A stretch of DNA of 64,000 nt from Collinsella provencensis (GCF_900199705.1 NZ_LT904908.1:193694-257693); one strand, 5' to 3'. Counted from the first letter of the stretch, positions 16,659 to 26,604 are shown. Notes: generated from the letters alone by a model not told the origin. Numbers and translations: made by a program.

Positions 16659-17395
16659 TTTGTGCTCCCTTCGAAAATGCGCCCATCGCGGATGGTGACG
16701 ATGCGGTCCGCCTCTGCGGCGACGCTGGAATCGTGCGTGATGAGGACGATGGTTTTGCCTTGGTCTTTGAGATGATGGAAGGTGTCGAGCACCTGATGCC
16801 CGGTGGTCGAGTCGAGGTTGCCTGTGGGCTCGTCGGCCAAGATGATGGCGGGGTCGTTGACCAGCGCACGGGCGATAGCGACCCTCTGCATCTGTCCGCC
16901 TGAAAGCTCGTTGGTGCGGTGGTCGTAGTGATCGAGCGGGAGACTCACGGCGCGCAGTGCATGGACGGCGCGCATCTCGCGTTCGCGGCGCGGCACGTCG
17001 ATGTAGGCGAGCGGGAGCATAACGTTGTCAAGGACGCTCATGCGGGGCAGCAGGTTGAAGCTTTGGAACACGAAGCCGATGCGCGTGGCGCGCACTTCGG
17101 CGAGCTCATCGTCTGTCAGCTTGGCAACGTCAAGACCCTCGAGTAGATACGTCCCGGAGGTTGGCGTATCCAGGCAGCCGAGGATGTTCATGAGCGTCGA
17201 CTTGCCTGATCCCGAAGGTCCGATGATCGCCACGAACTCACCCTGTTGCACGGTGAATGAAATGTCGTGCAAGATGTGCGCGAGGCCCGCTTCGCTCTCA
17301 AAAATGCGATGGATATGACGTATGTCGATGATGGGCCGTGCGGTACTGCCGGCTTCTCCCACGGCATGGCGTGGGGTATACGTTGGGGTTTCCAC
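16655..17395 (-). CDS. ABC transporter ATPase (MacB/LolD type)
   Basis: A 246-residue nucleotide-binding subunit. Visible motifs are Walker A (GPSGSGKST), signature ([14 protein letters not shown]), Walker B ([13 protein letters not shown]) and the switch His (VLITHD), all canonical. The GTG start at 17395 follows the adaptor stop by one base, and the stop overlaps the permease start by four. It should energise the permease encoded downstream at 15429-16658 together with the adaptor upstream. Confidence 0.9.
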   Translation of the reverse strand: METPTYTPRHAVGEAGSTARPIIDIRHIHRIFESEAGLAHILHDISFTVQQGEFVAIIGPSGSGKSTLMNILGCLDTPTSGTYLLEGLDVAKLTDDELAEVRATRIGFVFQSFNLLPRMSVLDNVMLPLAYIDVPRREREMRAVHALRAVSLPLDHYDHRTNELSGGQMQRVAIARALVNDPAIILADEPTGNLDSTTGHQVLDTFHHLKDQGKTIVLITHDSSVAAEADRIVTIRDGRIFEGSTK

Positions 17396-17396
17396 A

Positions 17397-18845
17397 CTAC
17401 ATCACGGCCACTTCGCTCGTGAAGCCGGCGTCGATGTCGTCGTCGCCCATCATACCGCCAGCGATGACCAAGATGTCGCCGTCGGCGATGGGCGCTTCTT
17501 TGAGGTCGGGGTTCTCATCGGCAGGGGCGTCCTTGGGCTTGCCCACCACGGCGTAATCGTCGTTTTGAGCGTACACCGTTACCTCGACGCGCTCCATCTC
17601 TTCGGTTTCGGGATCGGTCATGACGTTGACATAGTGGGTTTCGCCATCGTCGGAGAGTAGCGCGCTCAAGGGAACCATGACGACGTTGTCGTAGCTTTCG
17701 GTGATGATGGACACATCGGCCGTCATGCCAGGCTTGAGGCGCGCGTCAGGGGCATCGATGAGGATGTCGACCGCGAAGGTGGGGGAGGAACCGTCTCCGT
17801 AGTAGGATTCGCTGCTGCCCGTGGCGATTGAGGCGATGCCCGTCACACGGCCCTCGAGCGTGAGGTCTTCGAACGCCGGGAACGTGATATCGCCCGTCTG
17901 ATCGACCGCCACGCTGGCGATGTCCTCTTCGCCTACCTGCACGGTAACCTTCATCTTGGAGAGGTCAGCGATTTGGACGAGGGGGCCGTTCGAGCTGCCG
18001 CCCGCGGCGAGGTCGGAGAGATTGGCGCCGGGCTGCGCGTTCAGGGCCACGATGGAACCCGAGCAGGGTGCTTTGACCGTACGCTGGGCCGCACGCGAAA
18101 CGGAGAGGTCGTAGGCCTCCTGAGCACTTTCGACCTCTGTGGTTGCCGAAAGGATGGCCGAATCCCGCTCGGAGGTGTCGTAGGCGCCTGTCGGATCACC
18201 TGTCTCCGGATCGGCGACGGGCGTTGCAGGCATCTGCTGCGCCAGCGCAAGGCTCTGCTTCGCCGCCTTTAACGCACGTTCCGCTTGGGCGACATCGCGG
18301 TCAAGTGAATTGTTCTTGATGGTGAACAGCGTGTCGCCTTCGTTGACATACTGCCCCGCGTTCACGTTGACCGTCTCGATCTGTCCGTCGATCTCGGGTG
18401 CGACGACGGTGGAGGAGAGCGGCTGCAGCGTACCGCTCGCATCGACCTGTTTGGTAAACGACCCCTGCATCGCCATGTCGGTGATCGTGTCCATGGTCGT
18501 CTCGGGCTGCTGGTTCATGAGCGAGACCGCGATGCCGCCCACCACGAGCACGCCGACCACGACGCCGGCGATGATGCCGCGGCGGATGAGCTTCTTGCGC
18601 CGACGCTCGGCGCGTTTCTTTTTGAGGGCCTCATAGGCCTCGGCGTCAGAGCCTTCAAGCGGGACATCTGCATCACCGTGCGCGTTCTGCGAAGGATTGG
18701 AAAGCGTGCTGAGTGTGGGGATGATGGGAACATCGAGCACCCGTGTGGTTTCAGGTTCGGCATCACGCGCGCTCAGGGGCGACGCCGCATGTGAGCTCGC
18801 CAATTTATCGACCGGTTGGTTATCGGGGCGGTTGGAATCTGACAT
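17397..18845 (-). CDS. HlyD/MacA-like membrane-fusion adaptor subunit
   Basis: A 482-residue adaptor. A basic, disordered cytoplasmic N-terminus of about 85 residues (including KKKRAERRRKKLIRRG) precedes one membrane helix (GIIAGVVVGVLVVGGIAVSL). Outside lie a split biotinyl-lipoyl domain (VVAPEIDGQIETVNVNAGQY and VKAPCSGSIVALNAQPG), a short coiled-coil hairpin between them, and a beta-barrel region. The adaptor links permease and substrate in MacAB-type exporters; in an organism without an outer membrane it probably presents substrate at the cell surface. AAGGAG lies five bases before the ATG. An acidic extension (PADENPDLKEAP) near the C-terminus is unusual. It is the first gene of a three-gene operon, 87 bases after another permease. 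Confidence 0.85.
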   Translation of the reverse strand: MSDSNRPDNQPVDKLASSHAASPLSARDAEPETTRVLDVPIIPTLSTLSNPSQNAHGDADVPLEGSDAEAYEALKKKRAERRRKKLIRRGIIAGVVVGVLVVGGIAVSLMNQQPETTMDTITDMAMQGSFTKQVDASGTLQPLSSTVVAPEIDGQIETVNVNAGQYVNEGDTLFTIKNNSLDRDVAQAERALKAAKQSLALAQQMPATPVADPETGDPTGAYDTSERDSAILSATTEVESAQEAYDLSVSRAAQRTVKAPCSGSIVALNAQPGANLSDLAAGGSSNGPLVQIADLSKMKVTVQVGEEDIASVAVDQTGDITFPAFEDLTLEGRVTGIASIATGSSESYYGDGSSPTFAVDILIDAPDARLKPGMTADVSIITESYDNVVMVPLSALLSDDGETHYVNVMTDPETEEMERVEVTVYAQNDDYAVVGKPKDAPADENPDLKEAPIADGDILVIAGGMMGDDDIDAGFTSEVAVM

Positions 18846-18931
18846 GACATCTCCTTGGATTGAATCGCCGTGCGAAAGGAGCTGGTGAATGCCCGGTTTT
18901 TACGTAGGATGAGAGCGACATGGTTTGACGG

Positions 18932-21900
18932 TTAAATCACGTCCTCGCGCAGGGTTTGGATAATCGAGCCATGGCCCGACTTGCGCAAAGCATACCTTGT
19001 CGACAGGGCCAGTACGCCGACAACCACGCAGAAGGAAGCAATAACCCAGTCAAGTGGTAGTGAATAATCGATCTCATAGAAGGACGTGCACATCGCGCGC
19101 CAAATGAAGTACGTCACGATGGCGCCGATCGCCAGTCCGCCTACGAGACCGCGCCACGCATAGGAGCCACATTCGAAGGCAATCATGCGACGGAACGCAC
19201 GCTCGCCCATACCGGCGCTCTTGAGCATGGCAAATTCGCGTCGACGCAGAATGATGGAACTCGAGAGCGTGGTGAAGACATTGCTTATGGCGATAGCTCC
19301 AGTGATAAGGAAGAAGCACCCGATAAACAGCTGGATGGTTTGGTACACGAGCAGGGAGTTGCGAGCATTTTCCGCGTTGTTGATCAAATCTATTCGTTGC
19401 CAGCCTACACCCCAGGTGTCATTGTTCAGCCCTTCGGAAATGGAGCGGTTCATCTCCTCTTCAGCGATATGGGCGTTCGTTGCGTCAAAGGAGAAGGTAA
19501 GAGCAAGCGTCGCCGCATTGGCGTCTTCCGAGCCCTTGTTGAACACGAATGGGGCGTTCGAATTGGTATCAAAGCTACTAGCGACCTCATAAGCGCTGCC
19601 TTGGGCAAGTGCGGGCAGTGCTGAGGCGGGCAGAATGACCGTAGGCCAGATAAACGTATGGTTACCAAGGCAGCTGGGCACATTGGAGAGGATTGCACCG
19701 ATGGGCAGCTCATAGGTGTCGAGCGCGACATCGTTCAACGGGAGATTGGTTTCCGTGGTATCGCCGTCGTTGTAAGCGACTTGATCATACCGTGCCATTA
19801 TCTTCCCGTCCTGCAGGGAGATACCGCTAAACCAGCTTCCATCCTGTGCGGCGATATGCGTATAGGCTTCGAGGGTGCCAGGCGCGTCGAATGGATTACG
19901 AGAGCCATAGCGTTTGCCATCGTTTGTTGGCATGTCATTTTGACCGATGCCCACGGGGTGATTTGCATCGCAGTAAACCGTCTTGTCGAGACCGTTATCC
20001 TCTACGATGCTCTCCCAAGACTCGTCATCTACGAACACTAAGGACGTGCGGGCGTAGATGCTTCCGTCGTCTGCGAGGAGCTGCTCGGGTATATCAGAGA
20101 CGGTGCGGGCAGCTTCGCTCGTTACGTCGGTGGTACTAAAGGTGCCTGGCGTTCCCTTGGCATATAGTTCCACAGTGAAAAAATATCCACGTGGTGTGAC
20201 TCCCTCGACATCTGAAAGATCCTGGTATGCAGCGGCAATTGAGGACAGGAAGGTTTGGGAGGCGTTGTCGCCTCTGGGGGTGACTGAGGCGTCCAACACG
20301 ATATTGCTTGCATTGCTGTCGACGACATCGACAAGGTAACTCATGTAATGCGAGATAGATCCCGAGGCGATGAGCAGCGAAACGGATACCGCAAGCGAAG
20401 CCACCGCAACACGACCTTTGCTGCGGGCACGCGTGAGATTGCGGTGTGCGAGCCAGTCGGGTACGCCGAGCAGGCGCATGCGCAGCCTATCGAACCCGCG
20501 AGGCATGAAATCAGTTGTTTCAAGTTGTCCTGCGTGCTTGCTGTCTCTGTGGCTTTTCCCCACTACGTGCACATCACGCGTTTGGCGGATAGCTTCGACG
20601 GCCGAGACTCGGCTGGCGCGAAAGGCGGGGACAGTGGCACTGATGAATACCGTGAAAAGCGTAAGCACGATAGCGACGCCAAGTACATACGGGTTGATGG
20701 CGATGTTGAGAGTGCGGTTGGTTACGCCGAGTGTCGCACCTACGAGTTTTTCGATGCCCTCTCCTGCAATATGGAAAACGACTGAGGTGCCTATAAGGCC
20801 TGTGAGCAGACCGAGGGGGATGCTGATACATACGAGGATGAGCGCTTCGGTAAACACCGTGCGACGTATCTGACGACGGCTCGCGCCGAGGGAGGATAGC
20901 AGGCCGTATTGGCGCGTGCGTTCAGAGATCGAGATTGCAAACGAATTGTAGACAAGCGATATCGAGGCGATCATCACGACGCCAGAAAGAATGGCCGCGA
21001 GGGAATAGAGCGTGCCCCAAATATCGCGGTTATCGTTTAGGAGCTGGTAGCGCAAAAGCGTCTCGTGGCGCTCGGCAATGGTGTCGTGGATGACGCCGGT
21101 TTGCGATTGATCTGTTTGCTTGGTGTAATCGATTGCAAGCTCGTCGATGGAGGTGCGGTCGGAGAGATTGGTGCTCATAAAGGCATCGGTAGAGCGCACG
21201 GGAAGCGTGGTATCACGGCAGACAAATCCCAGGTACCCATTGGTGCTCATCCAAACACTATCCTCTTCGTAAAATCCAACGACACGGAAGCGCTGGGGTG
21301 TTTCGACGTTGCCGAGCCATTCGCCCAACTGAGACTCATCGCCCTGTAAATCGGTGTAGAGCGTTTCGCTCGCCAAAGCCGCGTGCTCGCGGTTGAGCTC
21401 GGGGTCAAGCCACAATCGCTCACCAAAAGCGAGCTCAATCTCACTGTCGATCTCAAGCTTGTCGTACCAGGTCATGCGCGGCACTGCGTCGTCTCTACCC
21501 GTTGCAGTGCGCGTTTCACCCGAGTCCCAAGCGCAATCGGATTCGAGCCGCCCTTTGAGGGATGAAGGCAGGACGATCTCGTTTTCTGTTGTTGGAACTC
21601 GCCCCTCGATGAGTTTGGGTAGAGGAAGTAACCCTTGGGTTTCTTCTTCGGTTGGCCATGCCTGGGCGTTCAAATAACGGTAATACCATGTTTCGCACTC
21701 CTCGGGAAGCAGCGCGCTGCCATAGTACGGGCGCTCATAGAGCTGCGCGACGCGACCATCGCTTTCAAGTTCCTGTAGTGCGTCGTCAGTCATGCTCTCG
21801 ACTTCGATCTGCCACGACCCACTATGTTCGATGGTGGCATTGAGGAGACTCTGCATAAGTGTGGCCGCGCTGGTGAAGATAGCGGTGATGAGGGCGCAGG

Positions 21901-22051
21901 ATAGCGTGATGCCGATGATGGAAACGACGGTGCGACTGCGGTTGAGTGCCAATGAACGGCGTGCAAAATGAGAGAAAACGCGATGCGGAAGGGCGGGGGT
22001 CGCGCGTTCGGCGGATGCGGTGGGCGGGGGAGTGAGACGTTCGGAGGACAT
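18932..22051 (-). CDS. Double-FtsX ABC transporter permease
   Basis: About 1039 residues with two FtsX-type halves. An N-terminal helix (VVSIIGITLSCALITAIF) is followed by an extracellular region of about 230 residues and three helices near the middle (SISERTRQYGLLSSLGASRR is the typical cytoplasmic linker). A second helix near residue 560, a second extracellular region of about 290 residues and a final set of helices (RRREFAMLKSAGM linker) complete it. This eight-helix, two-ectodomain layout resembles export or extraction permeases rather than ten-helix BceB proteins. The frame is open upstream, but ATG at 22051 lies one base after the ATPase stop and follows CGGAGG, so it is the likely start. 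It forms a pair with the ATPase at 22053-22733. Confidence 0.8.
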   Translation of the reverse strand: MSSERLTPPPTASAERATPALPHRVFSHFARRSLALNRSRTVVSIIGITLSCALITAIFTSAATLMQSLLNATIEHSGSWQIEVESMTDDALQELESDGRVAQLYERPYYGSALLPEECETWYYRYLNAQAWPTEEETQGLLPLPKLIEGRVPTTENEIVLPSSLKGRLESDCAWDSGETRTATGRDDAVPRMTWYDKLEIDSEIELAFGERLWLDPELNREHAALASETLYTDLQGDESQLGEWLGNVETPQRFRVVGFYEEDSVWMSTNGYLGFVCRDTTLPVRSTDAFMSTNLSDRTSIDELAIDYTKQTDQSQTGVIHDTIAERHETLLRYQLLNDNRDIWGTLYSLAAILSGVVMIASISLVYNSFAISISERTRQYGLLSSLGASRRQIRRTVFTEALILVCISIPLGLLTGLIGTSVVFHIAGEGIEKLVGATLGVTNRTLNIAINPYVLGVAIVLTLFTVFISATVPAFRASRVSAVEAIRQTRDVHVVGKSHRDSKHAGQLETTDFMPRGFDRLRMRLLGVPDWLAHRNLTRARSKGRVAVASLAVSVSLLIASGSISHYMSYLVDVVDSNASNIVLDASVTPRGDNASQTFLSSIAAAYQDLSDVEGVTPRGYFFTVELYAKGTPGTFSTTDVTSEAARTVSDIPEQLLADDGSIYARTSLVFVDDESWESIVEDNGLDKTVYCDANHPVGIGQNDMPTNDGKRYGSRNPFDAPGTLEAYTHIAAQDGSWFSGISLQDGKIMARYDQVAYNDGDTTETNLPLNDVALDTYELPIGAILSNVPSCLGNHTFIWPTVILPASALPALAQGSAYEVASSFDTNSNAPFVFNKGSEDANAATLALTFSFDATNAHIAEEEMNRSISEGLNNDTWGVGWQRIDLINNAENARNSLLVYQTIQLFIGCFFLITGAIAISNVFTTLSSSIILRRREFAMLKSAGMGERAFRRMIAFECGSYAWRGLVGGLAIGAIVTYFIWRAMCTSFYEIDYSLPLDWVIASFCVVVGVLALSTRYALRKSGHGSIIQTLREDVI

Positions 22052-22052
22052 G

Positions 22053-22733
22053 CTAGTTCCTCCGCTCGTCGCGCACGATGCGGCCGTCTTCGATGGCGAT
22101 GACGCGGTCGGCCATGAGAGCGATGTTCTCATCGTGGGTGATGATGATGTGCGTTTGCTTGAACTGACGATTCGCCGCGCGCAACATGGACATGATCTCA
22201 GCCGAGTTCTTGGAGTCCAGGTTGCCGGTGGGCTCGTCGGCGAGCACGATGGCGGGCTCGTTCATGAGGGCGCGCCCGATTGCGACGCGCTGCTGCTGTC
22301 CTCCCGAAAGCTGGTTGGGAAGGTAGTGTTCGCGGCCCTGGAGCCCCAGTGCGCGGACAAGGCCAGAAAGGCGCTGCTCATTGACAGCACGTCCATCCAT
22401 AAGGACGGGAAGCGTTATGTTTTCCACCACGTTGAGCACGGGAATAAGGTTGTAGAACTGGTAGATCAGGCCGACCTCGCGCCGGCGGAACACCGCCAGT
22501 TGCTCGTCGCTGCGTGCGAAGATGTCCTGCCCCTGGAGCTTCACCGTACCCGAAGTGGGGCGATCCACGCCGCCCATGAGGTGCATGAGGGTGGATTTGC
22601 CCGAACCCGAGCTGCCGATGATGGCGATGAATTCGCCTGCTTCGACCTCAAAGCTCACGTCATCGAGCGCCTTGACGGCAGTGGAACCCGTTCCGTACAC
22701 ACGGGTGAGATGCTCGACTGAAAGAATGTTCAT
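22053..22733 (-). CDS. ABC transporter ATPase of the FtsX-permease pair
   Basis: A 226-residue ATPase of the MacB/LolD/SalX group: Walker [10 protein letters not shown], signature [14 protein letters not shown], Walker [15 protein letters not shown] and switch THD. It is the first gene of the operon with the double-FtsX permease, one base apart. A 14-base motif shared with the upstream region of the response-regulator gene lies 75-88 bases before the start, so regulation by the adjacent two-component system is likely. Confidence 0.9.
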   Translation of the reverse strand: MNILSVEHLTRVYGTGSTAVKALDDVSFEVEAGEFIAIIGSSGSGKSTLMHLMGGVDRPTSGTVKLQGQDIFARSDEQLAVFRRREVGLIYQFYNLIPVLNVVENITLPVLMDGRAVNEQRLSGLVRALGLQGREHYLPNQLSGGQQQRVAIGRALMNEPAIVLADEPTGNLDSKNSAEIMSMLRAANRQFKQTHIIITHDENIALMADRVIAIEDGRIVRDERRN

Positions 22734-22807
22734 AGCGCGGCCTTTCCATTTGTTTTCCGTCGAACATCATGATGTACGTGAGCTGTTTCTGGGCTCTTAC
22801 CGTGCGA

Positions 22808-22821
22808 TGACAGATTTGTAA
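22808..22821 (-). promoter_or_regulatory. Candidate response-regulator site upstream of the ABC operon
   Basis: On the minus strand the sequence reads TTACAAATCTGTCA. It matches the site at 24773-24786 in 13 of 14 positions. It lies upstream of the ATPase gene and is the best candidate for binding by the adjacent OmpR-type regulator. Confidence 0.5.
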
Positions 22822-22882
22822 TCGTTGCGCATTTGCGCCCGTAATGCACAGGGTTCTTGTACACGACAATGTCTTGATGCCT

Positions 22883-23989
22883 CTACACCACAGTTTTGAA
22901 AAAGACGAATGTGAAAGCCGCTCCGCAGACGGATCCCGAGGAATCTTTGACGTTCTCGGCAGTGATGGTGCCACCTTGTGCGGTGACGAGACTTTTTGAA
23001 AGGGAGAGCCCGATTCCCACGCCAGCGGGATTCACCTTAGAAGATTCTTGCTCATCATGGCTTGCACGATAGAATCGTTCGAAGATATGGGGCAGATCTG
23101 CTTGCGCGATGCCCGGTCCGGTGTCTTCTATACGGATACGACAGGCCAGAACATCTTCTGTTGCCTGCACGCGTACATGACCTCCCGCGGGCGTGTATTC
23201 CATGCAGTTCTTGATGATATTCTCGAGTGCTTCGGCGCTCCAGGTGAGGTCGCCATCAAACTGTGCACCTGGCTGAACGTCCGTTTCGAATGTGATATCA
23301 GCGATATCGAACGCAACGGCGAGCGGCTCGTACGCTTTCTGTATCAACTCCTCTGCAAGTACAGGGGCTTTTACCAGCTTAATGACGCCTGCATCGATAC
23401 GGGCGAGTTTGAGCAAGACAGCGATGAGGTTTTCCACGCGATATTGGAGGTTTTGTATCAGCCTCACGCGTTCGAGGATTTCCGGAGCGTCGTCTCGTTC
23501 GATAAGACGTTTACGCATGAGCTCGGTACTCAAAGCAATGGATGTAAGCGGTGTTTTTAGCTGGTGCGAAATGTCGGCTAGTGCATCGGAGAGTGCGAGC
23601 TTTTCTGTTTGAAGCTCGTCAACAGTCAGGTTGAGACGCGTGATTACCTTATCGAGTTCGCTTGCGAGGATGGCAAGTTCGCCCTCTTTCATATCGCAAA
23701 AACCAATGGAGCGTTCGCCGGCGAGCGCTGCATCGAGCTTTTCGGCCATACGCGCGAGATCGCGATAGCGTTGACGCGTGGCGTACATAAAGACCGTTAC
23801 GATAAAGATGCCACTGACGAGCACGCCTGTAGCGGCAAGAAGTGTGAGCATTTCCATGTCGAGTGTGCTGATAGCGAGGACGTTATTGGCGTAAAGGGCG
23901 ACGATGGTGCCCGTAGCAAATGCTCCCAGCACGCAGAGGATAACAGCAAGAATCAGCGTGCGTTTGACTTCGCGATTGCGCAGTAGCAT
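22883..23989 (-). CDS. Sensor histidine kinase with a very short extracellular loop
   Basis: A 368-residue kinase. Two membrane helices at about residues 11-33 and 44-68 are separated by only 10-14 residues, so there is no extracellular sensing domain; this is the layout of intramembrane-sensing kinases that often listen to an ABC transporter. Catalytic motifs are intact: H-box ALADISHQLKTPL, N-box NIIKNCMEYTP, G-boxes EDTGPGIA and GVGIGLSLSK. It starts three bases after the regulator stop, in one operon, and should phosphorylate that regulator. The ligand is unknown; envelope stress or a peptide antibiotic is a guess from context. Confidence 0.85.
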   Translation of the reverse strand: MLLRNREVKRTLILAVILCVLGAFATGTIVALYANNVLAISTLDMEMLTLLAATGVLVSGIFIVTVFMYATRQRYRDLARMAEKLDAALAGERSIGFCDMKEGELAILASELDKVITRLNLTVDELQTEKLALSDALADISHQLKTPLTSIALSTELMRKRLIERDDAPEILERVRLIQNLQYRVENLIAVLLKLARIDAGVIKLVKAPVLAEELIQKAYEPLAVAFDIADITFETDVQPGAQFDGDLTWSAEALENIIKNCMEYTPAGGHVRVQATEDVLACRIRIEDTGPGIAQADLPHIFERFYRASHDEQESSKVNPAGVGIGLSLSKSLVTAQGGTITAENVKDSSGSVCGAAFTFVFFKTVV

Positions 23990-23992
23990 CTC

Positions 23993-24682
23993 TTATCCCT
24001 TTGTTTTGTAACCCATGCCGCGCACGGTTTGGATGAGCTGAGGATGTGAGGGGTCCTCTTCCACTTTGTCACGCAGGCGTTTGATATAGACCGACAGCGT
24101 ATTTTCCTCGATGTACATACCCGCACTATCCCATAAGGCCTCGCGAATCATGTCGCGCGTGATGAGCTTCTGCTGACTTGTGGCAAACAGGAGCAGTAGC
24201 CGGTATTCAAGTGCCGACAGCGTGAGTTCAACGCCATCTCGCTCTACGTAGGCACGTTCTACATCGATATGGATAGGGCCGAGGTTCACGGTGCGGCGGT
24301 TGGGTTGTGAGCGACGAATTGCCGCGGCGATGCGGGCGAGCAGCTCACGCGGACGGAAGGGCTTTGACACGTAATCGTCTGCTCCCATAGTGAGACCAGT
24401 GACGATGTTGAATTCGTCATCAGCCGCCGTAAGGAAGATAACGGGAACCTCAGGTGTGGCTTCCTTGATGGCGGCGCAAACGGCAAAACCGTTGCCGTAT
24501 TTGAGGGTGACGTCAAGAAGTGCGAGCTGATAGTTGGCGTCATTCGATGTTGCAAGTTCGATGGCATGTTGCTGTGTGTCGGCGGTGTCGACCGCGTAAC
24601 CCGCGCCGGCAAGCAACTCGGTGAGGGCGTCCACGATGAGCGAATCATCTTCGACCAGCAAAATACGATCAGATGAAGACAT
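23993..24682 (-). CDS. OmpR/PhoB-family response regulator
   Basis: A 229-residue DNA-binding regulator. The receiver domain shows the acidic pair in VEDD, the phosphorylated Asp in LALLDVTLKYG and the conserved Lys in DDYVSKPFRPRE. The C-terminal winged helix follows (LSALEYRLLLLF, then SVYIKRLRDKVE and VRGMGYK). The frame extends 12 codons further, but ATG at 24682 follows a GGGAG site and begins MSSSDRILLVEDD as expected. It is the first gene of the kinase operon. The shared motif at 24773-24786 suggests it controls its own promoter and the neighbouring ABC genes. Confidence 0.9.
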   Translation of the reverse strand: MSSSDRILLVEDDSLIVDALTELLAGAGYAVDTADTQQHAIELATSNDANYQLALLDVTLKYGNGFAVCAAIKEATPEVPVIFLTAADDEFNIVTGLTMGADDYVSKPFRPRELLARIAAAIRRSQPNRRTVNLGPIHIDVERAYVERDGVELTLSALEYRLLLLFATSQQKLITRDMIREALWDSAGMYIEENTLSVYIKRLRDKVEEDPSHPQLIQTVRGMGYKTKG

Positions 24683-24772
24683 GCGTTGCGCTCCCTTACT
24701 TCGTTTTGCCCGCTGCATGGGCGTACTGCTCGATTGTAGTTCGGCCTATGTCGAAGCCCAGAGCGTAATGTG

Positions 24773-24786
24773 TGACAGTTTTGTAA
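24773..24786 (-). promoter_or_regulatory. Candidate response-regulator site upstream of its own gene
   Basis: On the minus strand it reads TTACAAAACTGTCA, followed 34 bases later by a -10-like TACAAT. Its near-identical partner lies upstream of the ABC operon at 22808-22821. Confidence 0.5.
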
Positions 24787-24870
24787 GTGTTCGACGAGAC
24801 TGCGTGAAAACACCGCTCTTTTTCAAGCTATGCACCGGAAGTCTTGTTTGGAAGTTTGAGGAGGCTAACG

Positions 24871-26568
24871 CTACCAGTGGACGATGACGCAGGTCCCTAC
24901 GCTGATCATGTCGTAGAGCTCTGCCGCTTTAGAAGTGGGCAGGTTCACGCAGCCGTGGCTTCCGCGATAGGTGTAGGCGTTCGGGTCGGCAAACGCCGCA
25001 TCCGATTGCCAATTGGCGTCATGCAGGCCCACGGCGCCACCTACGAAGGGCATCCAGTAGGCGACGGGCGTCTTGTAGTCGGGCTCGTCGTCGTGGTCCT
25101 CATCGGCGCCGATCAGCGTTACGTTGCGGGCTTTGTTGTTCAGCATGTATACGCCGCTCGGGGTGCCACGCCCCAGGTTGACGTTGCCGCTGATAACGTG
25201 GGTTTCCCAAATCACATTGTCCGAAGCATCGTAGAAACGGGCGTACTGCTCCGAAAGATCGACGTCGACATAGGCTCCCCAGTCGCGCCCGCCCGCCCCG
25301 TTAAAGGTATCTGCGGTTCTCTTGGTGGGAACCTCGAGCGTGCCGGTTTGCTTTTGTTCTACGGCGTTTTGCACGAGCGCGATAAGTTGTTCCTCGTCGG
25401 AGATCCATCCATACGTGCCGCCTTCCACCTCGACCTGTTTGCCATCAGGTCGCGTGTAGGTGCGCTTTGTTCCCACGGTATCGAGCGTATTGGTTGCCAG
25501 GTCGTGGGCCCACGTCGTGACCATCTCAGTATCGAGGGCCGGCGTGAGGTTGTCGTCAAAGGTGATCCAAGTGGCAAGCTGGGCTCCGTCGAGCGTCGCG
25601 ACCGTGTTGCCGCCCATGGTGAGATCGACGTCCGTGCCGATGAGATCGTTTGCCTTGTCAAGTGCTGCCTGCAATTGCTCGTCGGTGGCATCTTCCGCAA
25701 GGGGAATGCGACAGCTTTCATCGAGCTCGACGCTTCCGGTTAAGCGGGAGAGCGCAACCAACGCCGCTTTTTCGATGGGTTCGAAGTCGAGCTGCTGATT
25801 GGCATGTGCCTGTTCAAGCGTGAACTTGTGCGCCTCGGCGTCGTAAGCGCCCACCGCGTCGAACGTGCCGGGATGTGTTGCGTTGAATTCGTCGACTGCC
25901 GCTTTGAGGCTGGTGGAAAACGCCTCGCGGTCGAAGGAATCGGGGAATTCAAGCTCGTTGACATTGATGGTATCGAGGTCTTCGGCATTGGTTGCCGCCG
26001 CTTCATCTTGATTCAAAAAAGCTTGAGTAACGCGGAACGGCCAGGTCCATGGCTCGTTGGCCTCAAGGGTTTGGTCGACGGCCGCTTGCGCGTCGAAGAT
26101 GTTTGCAAGTGAATCGGGCGTATACGTCCAGGAAAAACCTTCGCCTTCGACGGTGAGTTTGTAGCTTTTCGCTGAAGCTTTTACCTGCTGCACGGCATCA
26201 TCGCGAGTCATGAGGGAGACGTCCACCCCCGCGATGGTCGTGTTGGGGTAGCAAACGCTTGAGAAGGCATAGACGCCACCGCCGTAGGCAGCGATGAGTA
26301 AGGCGGCTATGACACCCAAAATGATAAGGGGCTTTTTAGGGCGACGCTCAGGTTCAAAGGAAAAGTGCGCACCTGATTCGCCGTTCTTTTTTTGCTGGGA
26401 GGTCTTCGCGTTTGCACCTGCGCCCGATGGGGCGGCATGTGCTTCCGAAATCGTTTGAGGGGCGACCGTCGTGGGCTGGTCGGCGGAAATAACGCTCACG
26501 GGTTGCTGGGAACCCGAAGCATAGGGATTGCTATCGTTTTGCGGCAAGCCGTCAGGGTTGCTCGTCAT
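24871..26568 (-). CDS. L,D-transpeptidase (YkuD domain) with membrane anchor
   Basis: A 565-residue cell-wall cross-linking enzyme. The first 85 or so residues are a disordered cytoplasmic region, followed by one membrane helix (PLIILGVIAALLIAAYGGG). The extracellular part has peptidoglycan-binding-4-type repeats (TIAGVDVSLMTRDDAVQQV begins the first) and a C-terminal YkuD catalytic domain with the active-site motif YRGSHGCVNLP, His and Cys present. The family makes 3-3 cross-links between stem peptides or attaches proteins to them, using a Cys nucleophile that most beta-lactams do not inhibit. ATG at 26568 with AGAGGTGA upstream is preferred to the longer frame. A perfect TATAAT lies about 40 bases upstream of it. 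Confidence 0.9.
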   Translation of the reverse strand: MTSNPDGLPQNDSNPYASGSQQPVSVISADQPTTVAPQTISEAHAAPSGAGANAKTSQQKKNGESGAHFSFEPERRPKKPLIILGVIAALLIAAYGGGVYAFSSVCYPNTTIAGVDVSLMTRDDAVQQVKASAKSYKLTVEGEGFSWTYTPDSLANIFDAQAAVDQTLEANEPWTWPFRVTQAFLNQDEAAATNAEDLDTINVNELEFPDSFDREAFSTSLKAAVDEFNATHPGTFDAVGAYDAEAHKFTLEQAHANQQLDFEPIEKAALVALSRLTGSVELDESCRIPLAEDATDEQLQAALDKANDLIGTDVDLTMGGNTVATLDGAQLATWITFDDNLTPALDTEMVTTWAHDLATNTLDTVGTKRTYTRPDGKQVEVEGGTYGWISDEEQLIALVQNAVEQKQTGTLEVPTKRTADTFNGAGGRDWGAYVDVDLSEQYARFYDASDNVIWETHVISGNVNLGRGTPSGVYMLNNKARNVTLIGADEDHDDEPDYKTPVAYWMPFVGGAVGLHDANWQSDAAFADPNAYTYRGSHGCVNLPTSKAAELYDMISVGTCVIVHW

Positions 26569-26604
26569 AGTCACCTCTTGGGTTTGATTACATTGGGTTT
26601 TGCC

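Noticed and set aside
22053-23989. Straight BceAB-BceRS bacitracin system
   Set aside because: The kinase loop is short as in BceS, but the permease has two FtsX halves with two large ectodomains rather than the BceB layout.
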